Origin: Styela clava
Taxonomy: Eukaryota > Chordata > Ascidiacea > Stolidobranchia > Styelidae
Direction of reading: 5' to 3'
Length of the DNA stretch: 64,000 bases
NCBI RefSeq assembly: GCF_964204865.1
Contig: NC_135254.1
Span: forward strand, 17,427,001 to 17,491,000
In this document: one piece after another, positions 23,726 to 36,146 of the stretch
How positions within the stretch are numbered: the stretch's first letter is position 1
Layout of the letters: the number at the start of each line of letters is the position of its first letter
Position numbers and translations under genes: made by a program
Notes under the pieces: model-generated
Told to the model about the DNA's origin: nothing
Database searches by the model: none
The model's input: the letters and a program-made list of their open reading frames with translations, nothing else

Positions 23726-23955
23726 GAAGATATTGTCACATCACTGTTTTCGCCATGAACAAATAAGGCATCATAAATGTATTGAGAAGTTGATCTTAGC
23801 CTTTTTCGTTTAGGTTGTAAATCTTTTGTAGGCGTAGGTGGTGAAAATGTAGATTCATTGATGTGACGTTTGCGTGCTAAATCATTCTCTCTGGCGGAAA
23901 GTTCTGGATGCTCTTCTTGATTTGAGTTTGATGGTCTTCCAAGGGCATTTCCCAT
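23726..23955 (-). CDS. GMCL1: Germ cell-less homologue, first coding exon
   Basis: It starts MGNALGRPSN, where Gly2 with small residues after it fits an N-myristoylation site, as known for fly GCL. A Ser/Pro-rich linker and a basic nuclear-localisation-like cluster (PKRKRLRS) follow. Then comes TSQYIYDALFVHGENSDVTI, which aligns with the vertebrate segment STSKYIYQTLFLNGENSD at the start of the BTB domain. The frame enters the transposon at 23725 and stops within 15 bp (TACTGA). Read on into the exon at 16520 with one copy of the 8-bp duplication, the BTB domain continues without a frame break. A pyrimidine-rich CAG at about 23985 upstream could be an acceptor for a 5' leader exon. Confidence 0.9.
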
Positions 23956-26836
23956 TGTGCTATATATTAACGGCTAGATCTTTACTGCAAAAGAATGCAT
24001 AGGAAAAGCTGTTTATTTATTAGAGTCTGATTGACAGGATTGATATATTAATTAAAAACAAAATATGGATAACAAAAAAGACAGTGAATCCACAGGGCTA
24101 TTTTAGGTTTAGGCTGTTGATGGGCACTAGATGCTTTCAGTCACTTATTTCCTCCTATAACACATTGAATTGTACAGTATTCTTTCCAATTTATCTCATA
24201 TCATTTCGTTTATTGAAATAGCCCACCGGTACGTGTTTACAAAATGTGATAGCAGTCAGTCAGTGCTTTGTAATAAACAAGACATTAATATATTAGTATA
24301 TAAAGAAAAACAAACTTGCTACAGACACTACAGTAGTAGAAACGTAACGTACAGGTACACTGGTTACAGGCCGGCATCCACATAGTAGTAAACTCCCTAA
24401 CTGAAAACGTGCCCAAATAACTAATACGGGTACAGGTACCGTACCGGTGGCGGTATGGAAGTGGAGAACCGGACTTGTGAGATATTTTGGCTTTGCTCAT
24501 GCTCCCTAAAAGAAATTCGAGTTGTTTTATGTCAGATTGTTGACATTATTATAATTTATATACAACTGTGTGTATTCGTCGTTTTTTCATAGTTTGAAAC
24601 ATGTTGAAATATCATGTGAATAACATACAAATCCAATGATTGATTTATTCAAACATTACCGGTATAACCGTAGTAGTATATATTTACGGTATAACATGAC
24701 ATTAACCTGAATTTACATTTTACATTCTTAAAATTAAATGCGGATGTGAGTTTCTCCGACTATCGACCCCAGAAAAAATCTCCATATGACGTACTTTACT
24801 ATTGCAAACTTTTTTTACAATGACCTGATGATTGGTCATTGCTACGGAAATAAATAATAAAATCAATGCTCAGAGAAACGTCCAATGAATCACTGTTTGG
24901 TTTTAGCTTATTTTACTTATTATCACCACATGACCAAACTCGAAAGTCCAGTGAAAGAAGCTCTAAAGTTTCATGGAATATATATATATATATTGACCGG
25001 GGGTCGCACTGGACACTTGAAAGTTGTCTTTGGTTCGGGGTTGTTCTGGAAATAGCTTGGGAAGCCCTGAACTAGACCGACAATTGGATATGAGCTACGG
25101 TACGTATTCGAGTGAGACGCCGAATTAGCAGATAACTCGCCTACCGGCGACTGCAAATCACCAAAGTTTTTCAGTCTTTTTTTACATTTTTCATGCAGAA
25201 GAAAACCAGGAACAAATAGGTAATGGCACTGCGCCTGGCAAGGAAACTAGGCCGAAACATAAATAAGAGACTTCATTCGATTTTAAGTTTTGTGTAGGCA
25301 AATCTTGTGTTTTTTTGTAGGTAGCCTACCTGCCGATAAATATCTACGTAATTTACAATCCTGTGGCCCGTGTATCCTTGAATATCTTCTAGAACGGGAT
25401 TGTATATTTTCAACAACTCAATTCTTATATAAACGTTTGAGATTGTTGACTTGTTGTTATCATCTACGAGCACTATGGTAATCTCCGTGCATCAGATAAT
25501 GTTTAATATCGCTGATAGCGGAGGCACAAGCCCTGATTATAGTTCTGTTATCGCCGTGTTTACAATCTCATTATCGCAGGCCTCAGGCCAAGTAAGCTGT
25601 TTTAGGGGCGTGTAAGCATTCATTCCATCAAAATGTTAAAGAAAAAGGAAGGCCCCCATATCTAAAAATCTGCGGAATAATTTGAAAAGGCGCGTAACCA
25701 CCAAAATGCATCTATGTATTTGACGTGGACATTAGAACAAACACTCATTTGGAGGGTTGGCATCGATATATCAAAGCCCAAGTCGAAAAAATATGCAGCT
25801 TCATTGCCAAAAGATAAGTATCGGTATAGAGCCGAATGTCGTGGAGATACTAGAACTAGAAGAAAACAGTCTGGCAGCGTAAACGATAAATCATACTCCA
25901 GTTTCTTCTGGAGAGCATGGGCATAATATTGATTTGTTCCTCTTTGGACATCAGCGTCTTCAAATTCACGCACAGCGAATTCAAAAGTTTGGGATCCAGT
26001 AAAACACAAATAAAATGCTGTGTATTTTAATACTTTTCACAACTTATTGTTAATAGTGGATGTTAGTTGCCTGAAACAAGTCCGTTGCCCCAATTCATTT
26101 CCTTTATGACACTTCTGTGCAACGTTTTATGCGAAAAAGTTGAGACATATATATACCCCCCCCCTCGCTCAAGTGTTTTTTGTCATAGTTTTATCGTTCT
26201 TTGTTAGTTAGAAATTTTGTTTCATCACATGTACTTGCGTTTAGGTTTTATGTTTATTTCGTTATCTGTTATTTGGATGAATTCGATTGCGCAACTTTAC
26301 AATATACGAATATTTGATATCACAACCTATTGTGTGCTTATTGACCTCTGAGGAGTTGTTTGGGTTACTCCGCTGAAGTACGTTCAATATATGGGGTAAC
26401 AGATAGGGACCCACCTTCCTCTATACTGCCTCACAGATTTACTCATGAAAGGTAAGAACAAGTCGGAATTACTTCTTCCGTTGGGATTTCGTTCCCTTCT
26501 TCCGTCTGTATTTTTGTCAAAGCAGTTTGGTAACGCATTATTATAAAAGTCATAAATAATGACAATACTTAAAATTTAACTCTATTCTCAATCCTTTATT
26601 ATATTCAGCGATATGAAGTGATGATCTACAGTTACACCAGGGTAAACCTCCAGAATAAACCCAAAATGTCAAAAACATAATTAAACGAATGTTTTTACGA
26701 CAAAAGTATGCAATTCTAAAGCAGACAGTTCATTTCAATGGGAAATTTGCTAATATTTCATACGTATTGAGCGCCGTTCTGTGAAGTTTCTGCAAAGCGA
26801 GGTGGACTGTTGACTTCCACACGATTTATATATATG
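23956..26836. other. GCL upstream region and repeat debris
   Basis: No supportable gene. Notable bits are TACCGGT-rich stretches near 24420-24460, an hAT-like right terminus (AGCTTGGGAAGCCCTG) at about 25050-25067, a (TA)n at 24980, and a C9 run at 26157. The overlapping ORFs at 25662-26009 (minus) and 25714-25926 (plus) encode unrecognised peptides. A 15-bp segment at about 26437-26451 lies between a strong pyrimidine-rich acceptor and a GTAAGA donor, but cannot be assigned to a gene. Confidence 0.35.
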
Positions 26837-27110
26837 TTAGGTCTGAATGAAAGATAACGATGAGAAGCTTTTCTCGTAAAAGGAGGTTCTACAAAAAATC
26901 AGTAGTAATTCAATGGCGTTGTCATTGAGCTTAGAATATTCCTTTTCAAGCGATATCCAAAACTGTGACAATGATAAGTCTTTATGCTTCGACACCAACG
27001 TGGTACCGCAGGGACGTGTAATCATCGATTCTTTCTCAACAGCATTAAGATTGTACGAATTGATGTCCTTTGCAAAGGATTAACAATCCAGAGATTCCCC
27101 TGACGAGAAC
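26837..27110 (-). pseudogene. hAT transposase C-terminal fragment
   Basis: The frame reads SLSQFWISLEKEYSKLNDNA then IELLLIFCRTSFYEKSFSSL. It matches the hATC region of ZBED-type hAT transposases (FW..L..EYP.L...A...LLPF.TSYLCE.GFS.L). Upstream, in another frame, WIVNP resembles the W(V/I).NPF motif that precedes it in such proteins, so at least one frameshift separates them. After FIQT the frame stops and no further similarity is seen. This is a broken transposase relic with no visible terminal repeats. Confidence 0.6.
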
Positions 27111-27429
27111 CTGCAGTTTTTGTTACTTGATGGACGTAACTCCAGCACATCGATTCATCAATATTAACCGACATCATCATCCTCCCATAGCACTATATGC
27201 GCGGGGAAAGCAATTCTGTTGGTATTGTGAAAATTAGTTTTGGTGAACTTCTCAAAAATTCCATTTATTCCATAAATAAAAAAGATGAAGTTCAATTAAG
27301 GAAGCAGATACACAAAGACGAGTGGGGCATTCGAAACGGTTATTAGTATATATCTCGCTTTGTACAACTGACTGAATAAATCCAAGAGCAACGTTCATAT
27401 TGAATAAATGAATAATGGAGGATTATGTC

Positions 27430-27599
27430 CAGTAATGGGGTTCGCACCGGTTCTATAGAACCGTCTCACGGAATTTTTTGAGATCAGCGAACCGGTTAGC
27501 ATTACTGAAATAAAACACGATTCTTTGTGACAGAATCGGCTGAAAATATGACATTTGTGTGATGAAACCGTCTGACAAAAAATTTGAATTCCACCACTG
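27430..27599. mobile_element. 170-bp hAT MITE with perfect 8-bp target duplication
   Basis: It begins CAGTAATGGGGTTCGCACCGG and ends GAATTCCACCACTG. ATTATGTC flanks it exactly at 27422-27429 and 27600-27607. The terminal inverted repeat is short and imperfect (CAGTRRTGG). It is non-coding. Confidence 0.85.
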
Positions 27600-28072
27600 A
27601 TTATGTCCGTATAAACATGTGTATATATCTTAGTTATGATTGATTAAAAATGTATAACGGGTTGGGTGTACCAGATTTGCAGAGGATAAAAGGGTGTACC
27701 ATTTCGAAAAAAGGTTGACGAGCAATGATCTATTCTAGACTAGGCCTATCTTACCCGGATCTCATATATTGGGAAGCAGAAATTCTATCCATATTTATAA
27801 GGCCCACTACATCAATGGAAATATAAAACAGCATTTGTAATATATATATATATTTTTTTTTTATTATCCGTTATGCTAATTATGTAGATAAATGAAATGC
27901 ATATATATTCATCAAATCGCAATATTATTGGTTTATCATGCACGCTTAATGCAGTGGGGTATAATCATAGTCAATTGTAGTAATAAAGTAATAAAACCAA
28001 ACCTAAAATAATAAAACCCTCAACTAGACTACGTTTTGTACGACGGAATTATAGCATCGATCACTTAGGACA

Positions 28073-29567
28073 CAGGTTCTCAAAGTGCTCCGTACGGAGC
28101 CCCAGGGCTCCGCGAGAGAAACCCAGGGGCTCCGCGAGCTATTCGATTACTCTTCGAAATACTGACTCAAAATTTTGTAACTGTTGAAAGAAGCAATAAC
28201 AGCGTTGAGAAAATCTGACAACAATACAGCCTCGAAATATGGTAAAGAGGCTGAATTAAAAATGACATTATTTATAAGCAGGAGCGCAGCCAGGATTCTT
28301 AAGAGGGAGGTGGTTCAAAATTGGAATCGGAAATTTCCGCGCAACATTCTTCGCCATTAAAAAAACGGATAACGAGATTTCTGTTGCGTAAAATATTCAA
28401 TCCATGACCGATGCGAGCATTCAACGTGTCCCTTCGTTATAATGTAATTGTGATCATCGTTACTCAAGTTTGATTCGAGATTAGTATTAGTATTACTTAA
28501 ATGAAAGAATACTATTCTAAAATAACATAAAATATGTAATAAACTGCCAACAATAAATAAAGTGGAGTCGTATTTTCGCGATCTTGGGATTTGTCAAACT
28601 TGATTTGTTCTTTCGCACCTGAGATTATTTTTAAGCAGGATATCGCCGTTTAAAAAATCACAATGTCTGGGCAAAATACGAACAATTAGAATTTATTTTA
28701 TTGCATTCGGCTCCGTCGGTAGTTTCAGGATGAAAAAAGGTACATCGTGGATCGCGTGCACAATTGATTGCGTGCGGCTTCGTCGGTAGTTTCAGAATGG
28801 GAAAAAAAGGTACATCGCGCGCACAATTGACTGTGTTTCGATTTCGCAGTTACTACGACGAAAACCTCACATAACACCAAATTTTGTGATTTACAATGTC
28901 TATAAAAGCGTTTTCAATCTGAGGTGAGTCTGCTGAAGCCAAACGTGTGATCTTCCATTTTAAGTTTCAGTTTTAATATTTTAAAATGCCGTTTTTCAAT
29001 CAAGAAATTTGAGTTGCGGATTCATCTCTTTATTAATTATAATTTTTAACATTTCGTCGCAGATGACTATTATATGGTAACATGTTTTTCACGTTGAACT
29101 CATAATTTCCCACGAGAACAAAAAAGGAATTAACGTCGTCATTGTGTGACAATACATGTATATGCCGAGGGAAATTTTTGATTTAAGGAGAATAAACACC
29201 GGCGTAAAGATGTTCAAAACACGCCATGCTGACGAAAAAAATCGGCGATTGTAACAAAATAAAATCGCGCACGTTATTAGCGGCCTGTTAAGTCTTCCAG
29301 AAATGTCAAAAGAGAAAATATTCGACCCCTAATTTATTAATATGTTCGTCAAGTGTCAAATTTACAGCTTTAGTATGAAATTCAGATTCATTTATGGCTT
29401 GTGTTAATCCTATTAAAAAAGGTTCAGCATTTTAAATAAGTAAAGTACTTTTAACTTGCCCAGGAATATTAATCTGAAAGTAACAATTTTAACATTTATT
29501 TTGGGGCTCCGCGAATAATATTCAACTTTTCAAGGGCTCCGCAACACCAAAAGTTTAATTTTGAATG
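28073..29567. mobile_element. Degenerate hAT element with GGCTCCGCGAG ends
   Basis: The left end CAGGTTCTCAAAGTGCTCCG is followed by repeats of AGGGGCTCCGCGAG. The right end, read on the minus strand, is AAACTTTTGGTGTTGCGGAG with CGCGGAGCCCC further in. This is the usual hAT layout in mutated form. A direct duplication containing TTCGTCGGTAGTTTCAG(G/A)AT lies near 28710-28815. No transposase frame survives. Confidence 0.55.
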
Positions 29568-30093
29568 ATTCGACTTCAGATGTACTATCACGTTTTATTT
29601 ATAGTTATTGACGGGACATCGATAATTTCCGCACGTGTGGCTTATACATCATAAAAAATTGATCCGTATATGAGTCGATATCGAATCACGAATCATCAAA
29701 TCGATTTTGATTAATTGGATCATAGTCAGTTTATGTCATTTTTTGGCCTCATATCAATGGAGTATTTACTTGGTGCGATAATTGAAAAAAATGTTATGTT
29801 TTTATTTCGACCTCTCCGAAAATATTAGTTCCTTAGGTACATTTTGTTTAAAGAGAAGGTTTGTGAATATATCGTAACTGAAAATTTAGACTAATCAGGT
29901 TGTACTTCATAGTTGCATAATATCGGGGAAATAAATGTCATGATTTGATTTTTAAAAACTTTCAAATCGGATATGATATATATATATATTGCGGATATGA
30001 TATCATTGGGTAAATACTAATATGCAATATCTACACAGCCTGCATTAAAGAATAACCAGTTGGTTATAAGTAGGTTAAAAACAGACTGCAGAG

Positions 30094-31582
30094 ATGGCGA
30101 ATACGGAGAGAGCCAATGAGATTGGATTACAATTCTCTAAGTTTTACTATGAGAATTTTCAAAACAAATCTGTCATCGCTACTTTATACGTAAGTGAACA
30201 ACTATATTTATAATAAGCAGAATGTGGAAGGTGGCACTTAGAATGATACCGTATACAGTTACAGTCAGGAATTTCATCACTTTGTGTGCAGCTTCAAAAA
30301 ACATGTACAAGTACGTTACAAGCTATACGGTTTTTGATTACGTTTACACCAGGTGATCTGACACTCGTTGGAATGAAGTTTCTGAAATATTTTCCATCGC
30401 ATTGTGGAACCTTCCAGCTCATGATTTTTACTCAAGATTATTATTATTTAATGGTTTCAAAAAACTTATGCTTCTTTACAAACAAATTCTACTAATTTTT
30501 ACTAGCCACGCCAAGTTGTAGGCCTACTATAGTTATGATATATATTGAAATATTTTAATACCATTCAAATTTATATATATATATACAATTAAGAGGTAGA
30601 CGGCGGGTTGACGTAAATTCGGTTAACGTGTGAATATGTATATATAATTATTTTGCATGGCAATGCTGGTTCACCAAGTCTCTTTGTTATATGCTGTTAT
30701 TATATATTTTTATTCTAAGCAAAGAGAGTTTGGAAAGTAAGAATATGCTTACACTAATTTGTGTTTTTATTACAGGTTGATTCCAGCTGTTTAACTTTTG
30801 AAGGCCAAACATTCGTGTCGAGGGAGAAAATAATGCAGAAACTTAAAGTGAGTTTTGGTATTGCGGATCAACTTTGAACGAATTTACTAATTATTTCAGC
30901 TTAACGGTATCTATTTTAATTACATCCGGAATCGTGGAACATTTTCATTATAGAAAGTATGCGAAATCACGACCTAAAGTAGTACGGACCATGGGTAATG
31001 CTTTAAATTAAACATTGGTAATATGTATTTACAGGAACTTCCGTTTAAAACTGTTACTCATGTTGTCAGCACATGCGATTCCCAATACATATTCGGAGCT
31101 GATGGAGAAGCAGTGTTAGTTACGGTGAATGGGCAAATGAAGGTAACAGTTTCGGTTCTTCCACATATTGAATGAATAAGTTTTTATCGTTATTAAATAA
31201 TTGACATAGAAAATGTTTCAAGCAATAATATGTCGGAAGTCGGGACCATCAGCTGTCCGGAATAACACTAGTAAATTCGTTAGGGATTCACGAGGTGAGT
31301 TAGTGGCGAACGCTATACGCTAGCACCTAGGAGTTACGGGTTATACCTGGGCACAACAAAAATCCAGCAGTCCTTTCTCACATAATTATTTTCAGCAGGG
31401 TTCGAGTCTGTAAAAATATATTTGTTCATTGATTGACCAAAATATGATTCTCTAACATGTTCTAATTTTAGACTGATGATGACGCTCCACATGGTTTCAA
31501 TCAAACATTTGTCCTCAGTGCAGTTGAAAGTTCATACGCAATATCAAATGAAATATTTCGACTTAGTTTACATCAAGCGTAA
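30094..31582 (+). CDS. NUTF2: Nuclear transport factor 2 (NTF2), four exons
   Basis: Exons 30094-30189, 30776-30847, 31035-31142 and 31472-31582 join at phase-0 GT-AG introns (donors GTAAGT, GTGAGT, GTAACA) to give 128 codons. Human NTF2 has 127. The protein begins MANTERANEIGLQFSKFYYE. Exon 2 has SSCLTFEGQTF, where E41 matches human E42. Exon 4 opens TDDDAPHGFNQTFVL, where D94 and D96 match the Ran-binding D92 and D94. It ends NEIFRLSLHQA, like FRLALHNFG. NTF2 carries RanGDP into the nucleus by binding FG nucleoporins. It is closer to NTF2 than to NXT/p15. An old copy of the last exon lies at 38634. The exons are too short to stand out as ORFs, apart from the last, which is overlaid by another frame. 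Confidence 0.93.
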
Positions 31583-31808
31583 CTACGCGAAAAATCATTG
31601 CAAAAATATGTATCCACCAGTATTATTTGCCCACTTAATTAAACTTATACATATATCTAAATGTCGATTCTATTTCCGCCAGGCTACTTATTACCGCGTT
31701 GAGGCTAAAGAAGATTTTGCATTCGCATGTGGTTGGGCGGTAGATGATCTGAGGGATAGCTGTTTCGTTGAGTCCCAATACTGTACTAGAGAACAATATA
31801 GACTAGAT

Positions 31809-32344
31809 CAGGGTCGTCCAGCCTTTTTGGCAGGAAGGGCCACATGTAATTTACCAATAAGTGCACGGGCCATGACTTAACATTGTAGTTATGTTTTAGT
31901 TTTGCTACACTGACTACAGGTTAATGACCAAACTTTCACAATTATTGGAAAAATAAAACTGTTGTTTCCCAACCATTGATGGGGCGCCGTCAGTGGTTAT
32001 TCCCAAAAGTTTCGCAAAAAACCTAACAAATCAATACCCATAGTGAGCTCTTCGGTAATTTCAAAATCATCATTAACTCCACGCATGAAGAGCATTAGAC
32101 TTAATGCCAGTATTTTCGTCAAGCACCAAGGAATACGATGATAATTTTCCCGCTTTTGCAATTAAAGTTTCTGCTATAGAATTCCCAAGCTCTTCAACAC
32201 GACGATAATCGTCTGTCTTGGCAGGCTTATATTTGCAAACGCCTCTTTTATTTCCGGACATCAATACTCAATTTTTTTTATTCAATTCCGAAAAATACAG
32301 CGCGGGCCACATATGGCCCGCGGGCCACAGGTTGGAAGACCCTG
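31809..32344. mobile_element. hAT element with perfect 8-bp target duplication
   Basis: The ends CAGGGTCGTCCAGCC and GGTTGGAAGACCCTG are inverted repeats. GACTAGAT flanks both sides (31801-31808 and 32345-32352). GGGCCACA motifs lie just inside each end. It is 536 bp and contains a fragment of an hAT transposase on the minus strand. It is absent from the paralogous unit 2, so it arrived after the duplication. Confidence 0.92.
32040..32264 (-). pseudogene. hAT transposase fragment around the first catalytic Asp
   Basis: The minus-strand frame has RRVEELGNSIAETLIAKAGK then YSLVLDENTGIKSNA. This matches the stretch of ZBED/GTF2I-type hAT transposases containing the first catalytic aspartate (..FSLALDESTD....AQL). 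A one-base frameshift near 32085 then moves the match to FMRGVNDDFEITEEL, typical of the following segment (FIRGV...F.VTEEL). It is a broken relic inside the hAT at 31809-32344. Confidence 0.75.
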
Positions 32345-33019
32345 GACTAGATGCTAACAAAATTTGGCACGATGTCCGGTTATCTGGCGGTACCGGTGCA
32401 CCACGCACTACCGGTACAATATGCAACAATACAGTTCTAATGTTTAGCAGTGAAGATACATAGGTTAGTCTGTATGCAATTTATAGTATTAGAAAGACTG
32501 TTAAAGCAACATTTGCACAAAGCAAGCTCTTCAAAGCAGGCACGAATAGCAACCATGCGAACTCTGAAACGGCGCGCCAGGGCGGGCATCCTCTGAGAGA
32601 TCAGTAAAAACGTAGCTGGCAGCATCGGTCAAAAGTCATGAAAGTTGGTAATTTCCGCCCAGTTTCCGCCTGATGAGGGTATTTGAGCGGTACCCATTTT
32701 TGGTTTTCAAATACAAAGCGTTAAAATGCGATTTTCCGTTGAGAATTTTGTACTAACTTAAAAAGTCTCCTTGACCTACGAAATAATGCAAAAACATACC
32801 TACATTTGAATTAAAAGTGAATATTAATAATAAAATCAGCCTCGAATCAATTTACAAATAGATGAACTATTGCAAAATACAGTTACTGAAAACAATGCTG
32901 TTGGAGCTTTTGCCTAAGTGACGCTAACTGCTGATTTTAAAATGTTCTTTGTAACTGTTACTATTTATACGATTACAGCCATGACTGTTGAAAGGAAATA
33001 GTAAGTGTATTGTCACTGT

Positions 33020-33180
33020 CAGTAGGGTTACCAACCGTCTTTTATTTCAAAATACAATCTTTTAATTAAGCTTTTTTCCTCTTGTCCTTCAATGAAGTTA
33101 TAAACTATACAAAGGATGCTAGTTGTCCTTTATTTCTAGCATCGCCTTTATTCTAAAAGTTGCAAAACAAAAGTTAATAA
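33020..33180. repeat. TAGGGTTACCAACCGTC repeat, duplicated in unit 2
   Basis: A block starts TAGGGTTACCAACCGTC(T/C)TTTATTTC and is repeated at about 39434-39590 through the segmental duplication. It resembles one end of an hAT-type element. No second end was found. Confidence 0.3.
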
Positions 33181-36004
33181 AATATTAAATAATTACTATA
33201 TAGCACACACTAAACTCTAAACAATCTCGCGCTTCATTCGTTCGTTTCCTAAGTCTCCCGACGTTGATCAAGTTTAGTTGAGTTGTTGCCAGTGACGAGC
33301 AGTATAGTAATACTCATTTCATCACCATATTATGTAAATTAGGTTGAATATAAAACACCCATTAACAAAAAGTAGCAATACATCACTGAAAACGGGTAAA
33401 AAAGGGAGTCACAGTAAACTGCAAAAATTATCGGAGCTTTGATATGACGGTCTGATGTATTGTTGTCCTGCTAGACCTGAATAGCAGAAATAAACACATG
33501 ATTTTTCTTATCATCTATTCATAGCCGTTAGGGAGATTATTTTCCAATTGTTAGACTAAATATTGTGAACGATTCGTGAATGCGATGCGTGATGGAACAT
33601 TTACGCAAATACAGAAGCCCTGCATTTTGGACTTAAAATCACATGTGACGCCATGGTAACATGACGAGTACCATTGACAACTTAGAGCAGAGTAGCTTTC
33701 ACGAATGGTCGATGGTGACAAACAGATAAATTTGTCAGTTTGAATGAAATTCGTATTTATATTCAAGAATTTAGTGAAATTATGACATTTGATGCTCGGA
33801 AACATCTCTATTATTGTACATGGAACTATATTAGTTGGGAATATGGATAAACGTATATATATATGATTCCATTTGAGTGGCCTGACATTTTTATTCTGCC
33901 ATTCAGACAGTATGTTTGAACTTTCTGGCGTCGACGCGATGTGTGTACTGCTTTTTACTTACAATACAATTTTATGTTCAGACAAGTTGGTGACGAAGTG
34001 CGATCTATGTGGATCGTGTTTCTAAATACTGTAGTTGTTGCTACTCTTGCTGTTATTCGACTTTTTGCTACAAAAAAAATCTACGTAACTAATAAACCAT
34101 CAATCTTCACCGCTCAAGTCACGGATGCGACGGATTGATTTTAATCTTGCCAACTCGGTGCTCAGAAACATTTCCGTGTGTGTCATATTCTACCAGTACT
34201 GTAGCTAGTTACTATATCTACATTTTCATATATTTGAGCATTAATAAGTTGTAGATATAATACCAGAAAACAGACAAAAATGCAAGATAAAAATACGTTC
34301 AACAATAACAATGTATTCTTGGCTTGTGGAACTCAAAGATGTACAAATCCTGAAAAATCGTTACACAATTTAGTAAATAAGATGGCAAAACTGGATGTTA
34401 TAACAAGCTGTAATTTAGTTTTATCTGATTATCATGTAGACTGCATTTGTCCAATGATATCCTTCCCCGTCTAGAGCGCAGGCAGTTGATGACCCATATT
34501 TGCCATATACTTTGTGAGCATTGGCTGATGTTGCACACCAGAAAATAAACTAAACTGAAATGACAGGAAACAGGAACAGGAAAATTTCTTTTGTGAGATG
34601 CTGAATAAAATATTATGATCGTAATGAACGTGCTAGGTGACTCCCTCCCCCTTCAAAAAAAAACAGAACCCAGGTTGTTTGATACACAAACAGAAGTTCA
34701 ATTGCTTCCTTCATGTTTATAGAAGTAACAAAGAATTTATTTATTTTGGAAGAGGGGGAACAATGAAAAATTTATTTATATTCCAATAATGATAAATTTT
34801 GTTCACAAAAATCTTTCACATAAGTTCATCATTATTAGTTATGAAGACAAAAGACTATTTAGACATATTTTAATAAATGCCACAAAATTGATCCTTTGTC
34901 ATAAGATTAAATTGAAATAGATAGATTGTGCCTAAATGAAATCGATTCAAAAACAGAACAATTTTGAGAGTATGAAATTAGGTAATTCCTCCCTTCGCAT
35001 ATTTTAAAACTCTATATTCCTCCCTCAATTAGTATGAAAACTACTTTAATTTTCCAATCTGTAATAGATCTTAGCTAGTATTATGTGCAAGTCGCATTTA
35101 CGCTTTTGTACAGTTTAAGCGTGCCTAAATGTACAGTGAAAATAAAAAAGCTAAATAGTATTAGTAATACTACAGCAATTAAAAAACAAAATTCCTCCTT
35201 CAAAACGTCAAAATTCATTTCTGGTTAGAAAGCGTTGAACTAGGTGTTGCATACTGGCAGTGTACTTATTGACACTGATCCTGTAATAAATCTTTTATGT
35301 TCTGGGCGTTAAGGGTTAAATATCGTATGTCAATAGAATACTAGGAATAAAACAGTATCAGACAAGTCTGGAATCAAACAGACAGCTATTTTCAAATTTA
35401 CAATATTCAGATGGAAGAAATGATTTCTCCATTGCACTTCTTTTACCCGCTCAAAAATGCCCAAAGTACAATTTCTGTTTTAATTGGCTTTACGACACAG
35501 CATACAATTTGGGAGGTGAAATTTGCAAAACTCCTGCATCTTACAATCCCAATACAATATAATAATAATCGACTCTGAATGTTATTGAGTTTGAGCTCTA
35601 TTTCTATGTATTTTGAATAAATTCTACATTACCATCCACCAGCTTGAAGCACGAATACTTTATATCCCAGGCACCAAGCAACCTTTGCACATTTTTCTAT
35701 CGCATTGGTTCTGGCTTCATAATTTCCCGTAACAGTCGGAAATCTCCCTTCAGCTGTCGTTACAATACGATTACCCCGCCACGGAGTTTCTTCTTTGTAG
35801 CAGCCGATATACATGTAATCCGCAGCTAAACAAAATGTTGATAGAAAATAAATAGATAGAAAAAACTTAGCGTATTTGTATATATTATATATACGATCAA
35901 TTTTAGATCACGTGATATACTGTGCGTATATGCTGTATTGTACTAAATTAGTACGTAAACTTGAGTTTAAAGTACACAAAAGTTAATCTAATAAAAAAAT
36001 CTGG

Positions 36005-36114
36005 CGCTCCGAAAGTATTCGTAACAAGATGATGCACAACCTGAACAACCTTAACCAGGCACACATACTATGTTCAGGTTGTGCGTCATCTTGGTACGAA
36101 TACTTCGGGATCAC
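36005..36114. mobile_element. 110-bp palindromic MITE in intron 3 of copy 1
   Basis: The arms are inverted copies: GAAAGTATTCGTAACAAGAT and ATCTTGGTACGAATACTTCG, with TGCACAACCTGAAC facing GTTCAGGTTGTGCG. It shares CCAGGCACACATACTATG with the loop and arm of the MITE in the GCL intron (15309-15533), so both belong to one family. It is absent at the matching place in copy 2. Confidence 0.75.
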
Positions 36115-36146
36115 TGAAAATCTTTATTGAAACTCTCGATATAATT

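Noticed and set aside
25662-26009. Overlapping ORFs on both strands (115 and 70 codons)
   Set aside because: No recognisable motif, splice context or paralogue. Could not be told from chance.
31476-31880. 134-codon plus-strand ORF
   Set aside because: It is the wrong frame of the NTF2 last exon followed by the end of an hAT element.
32073-32264. Small host gene on the minus strand
   Set aside because: Matches an hAT transposase segment, with a frameshift, inside an element with perfect target duplication.
35644-35829. Plus-strand ORFs opposite each exon 4 (35644-35829, 41591-41776, 47878-48066, 53357-53542)
   Set aside because: They are antisense shadows of the conserved cysteine-domain exon. 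The minus strand has the conserved splice sites and protein motifs.
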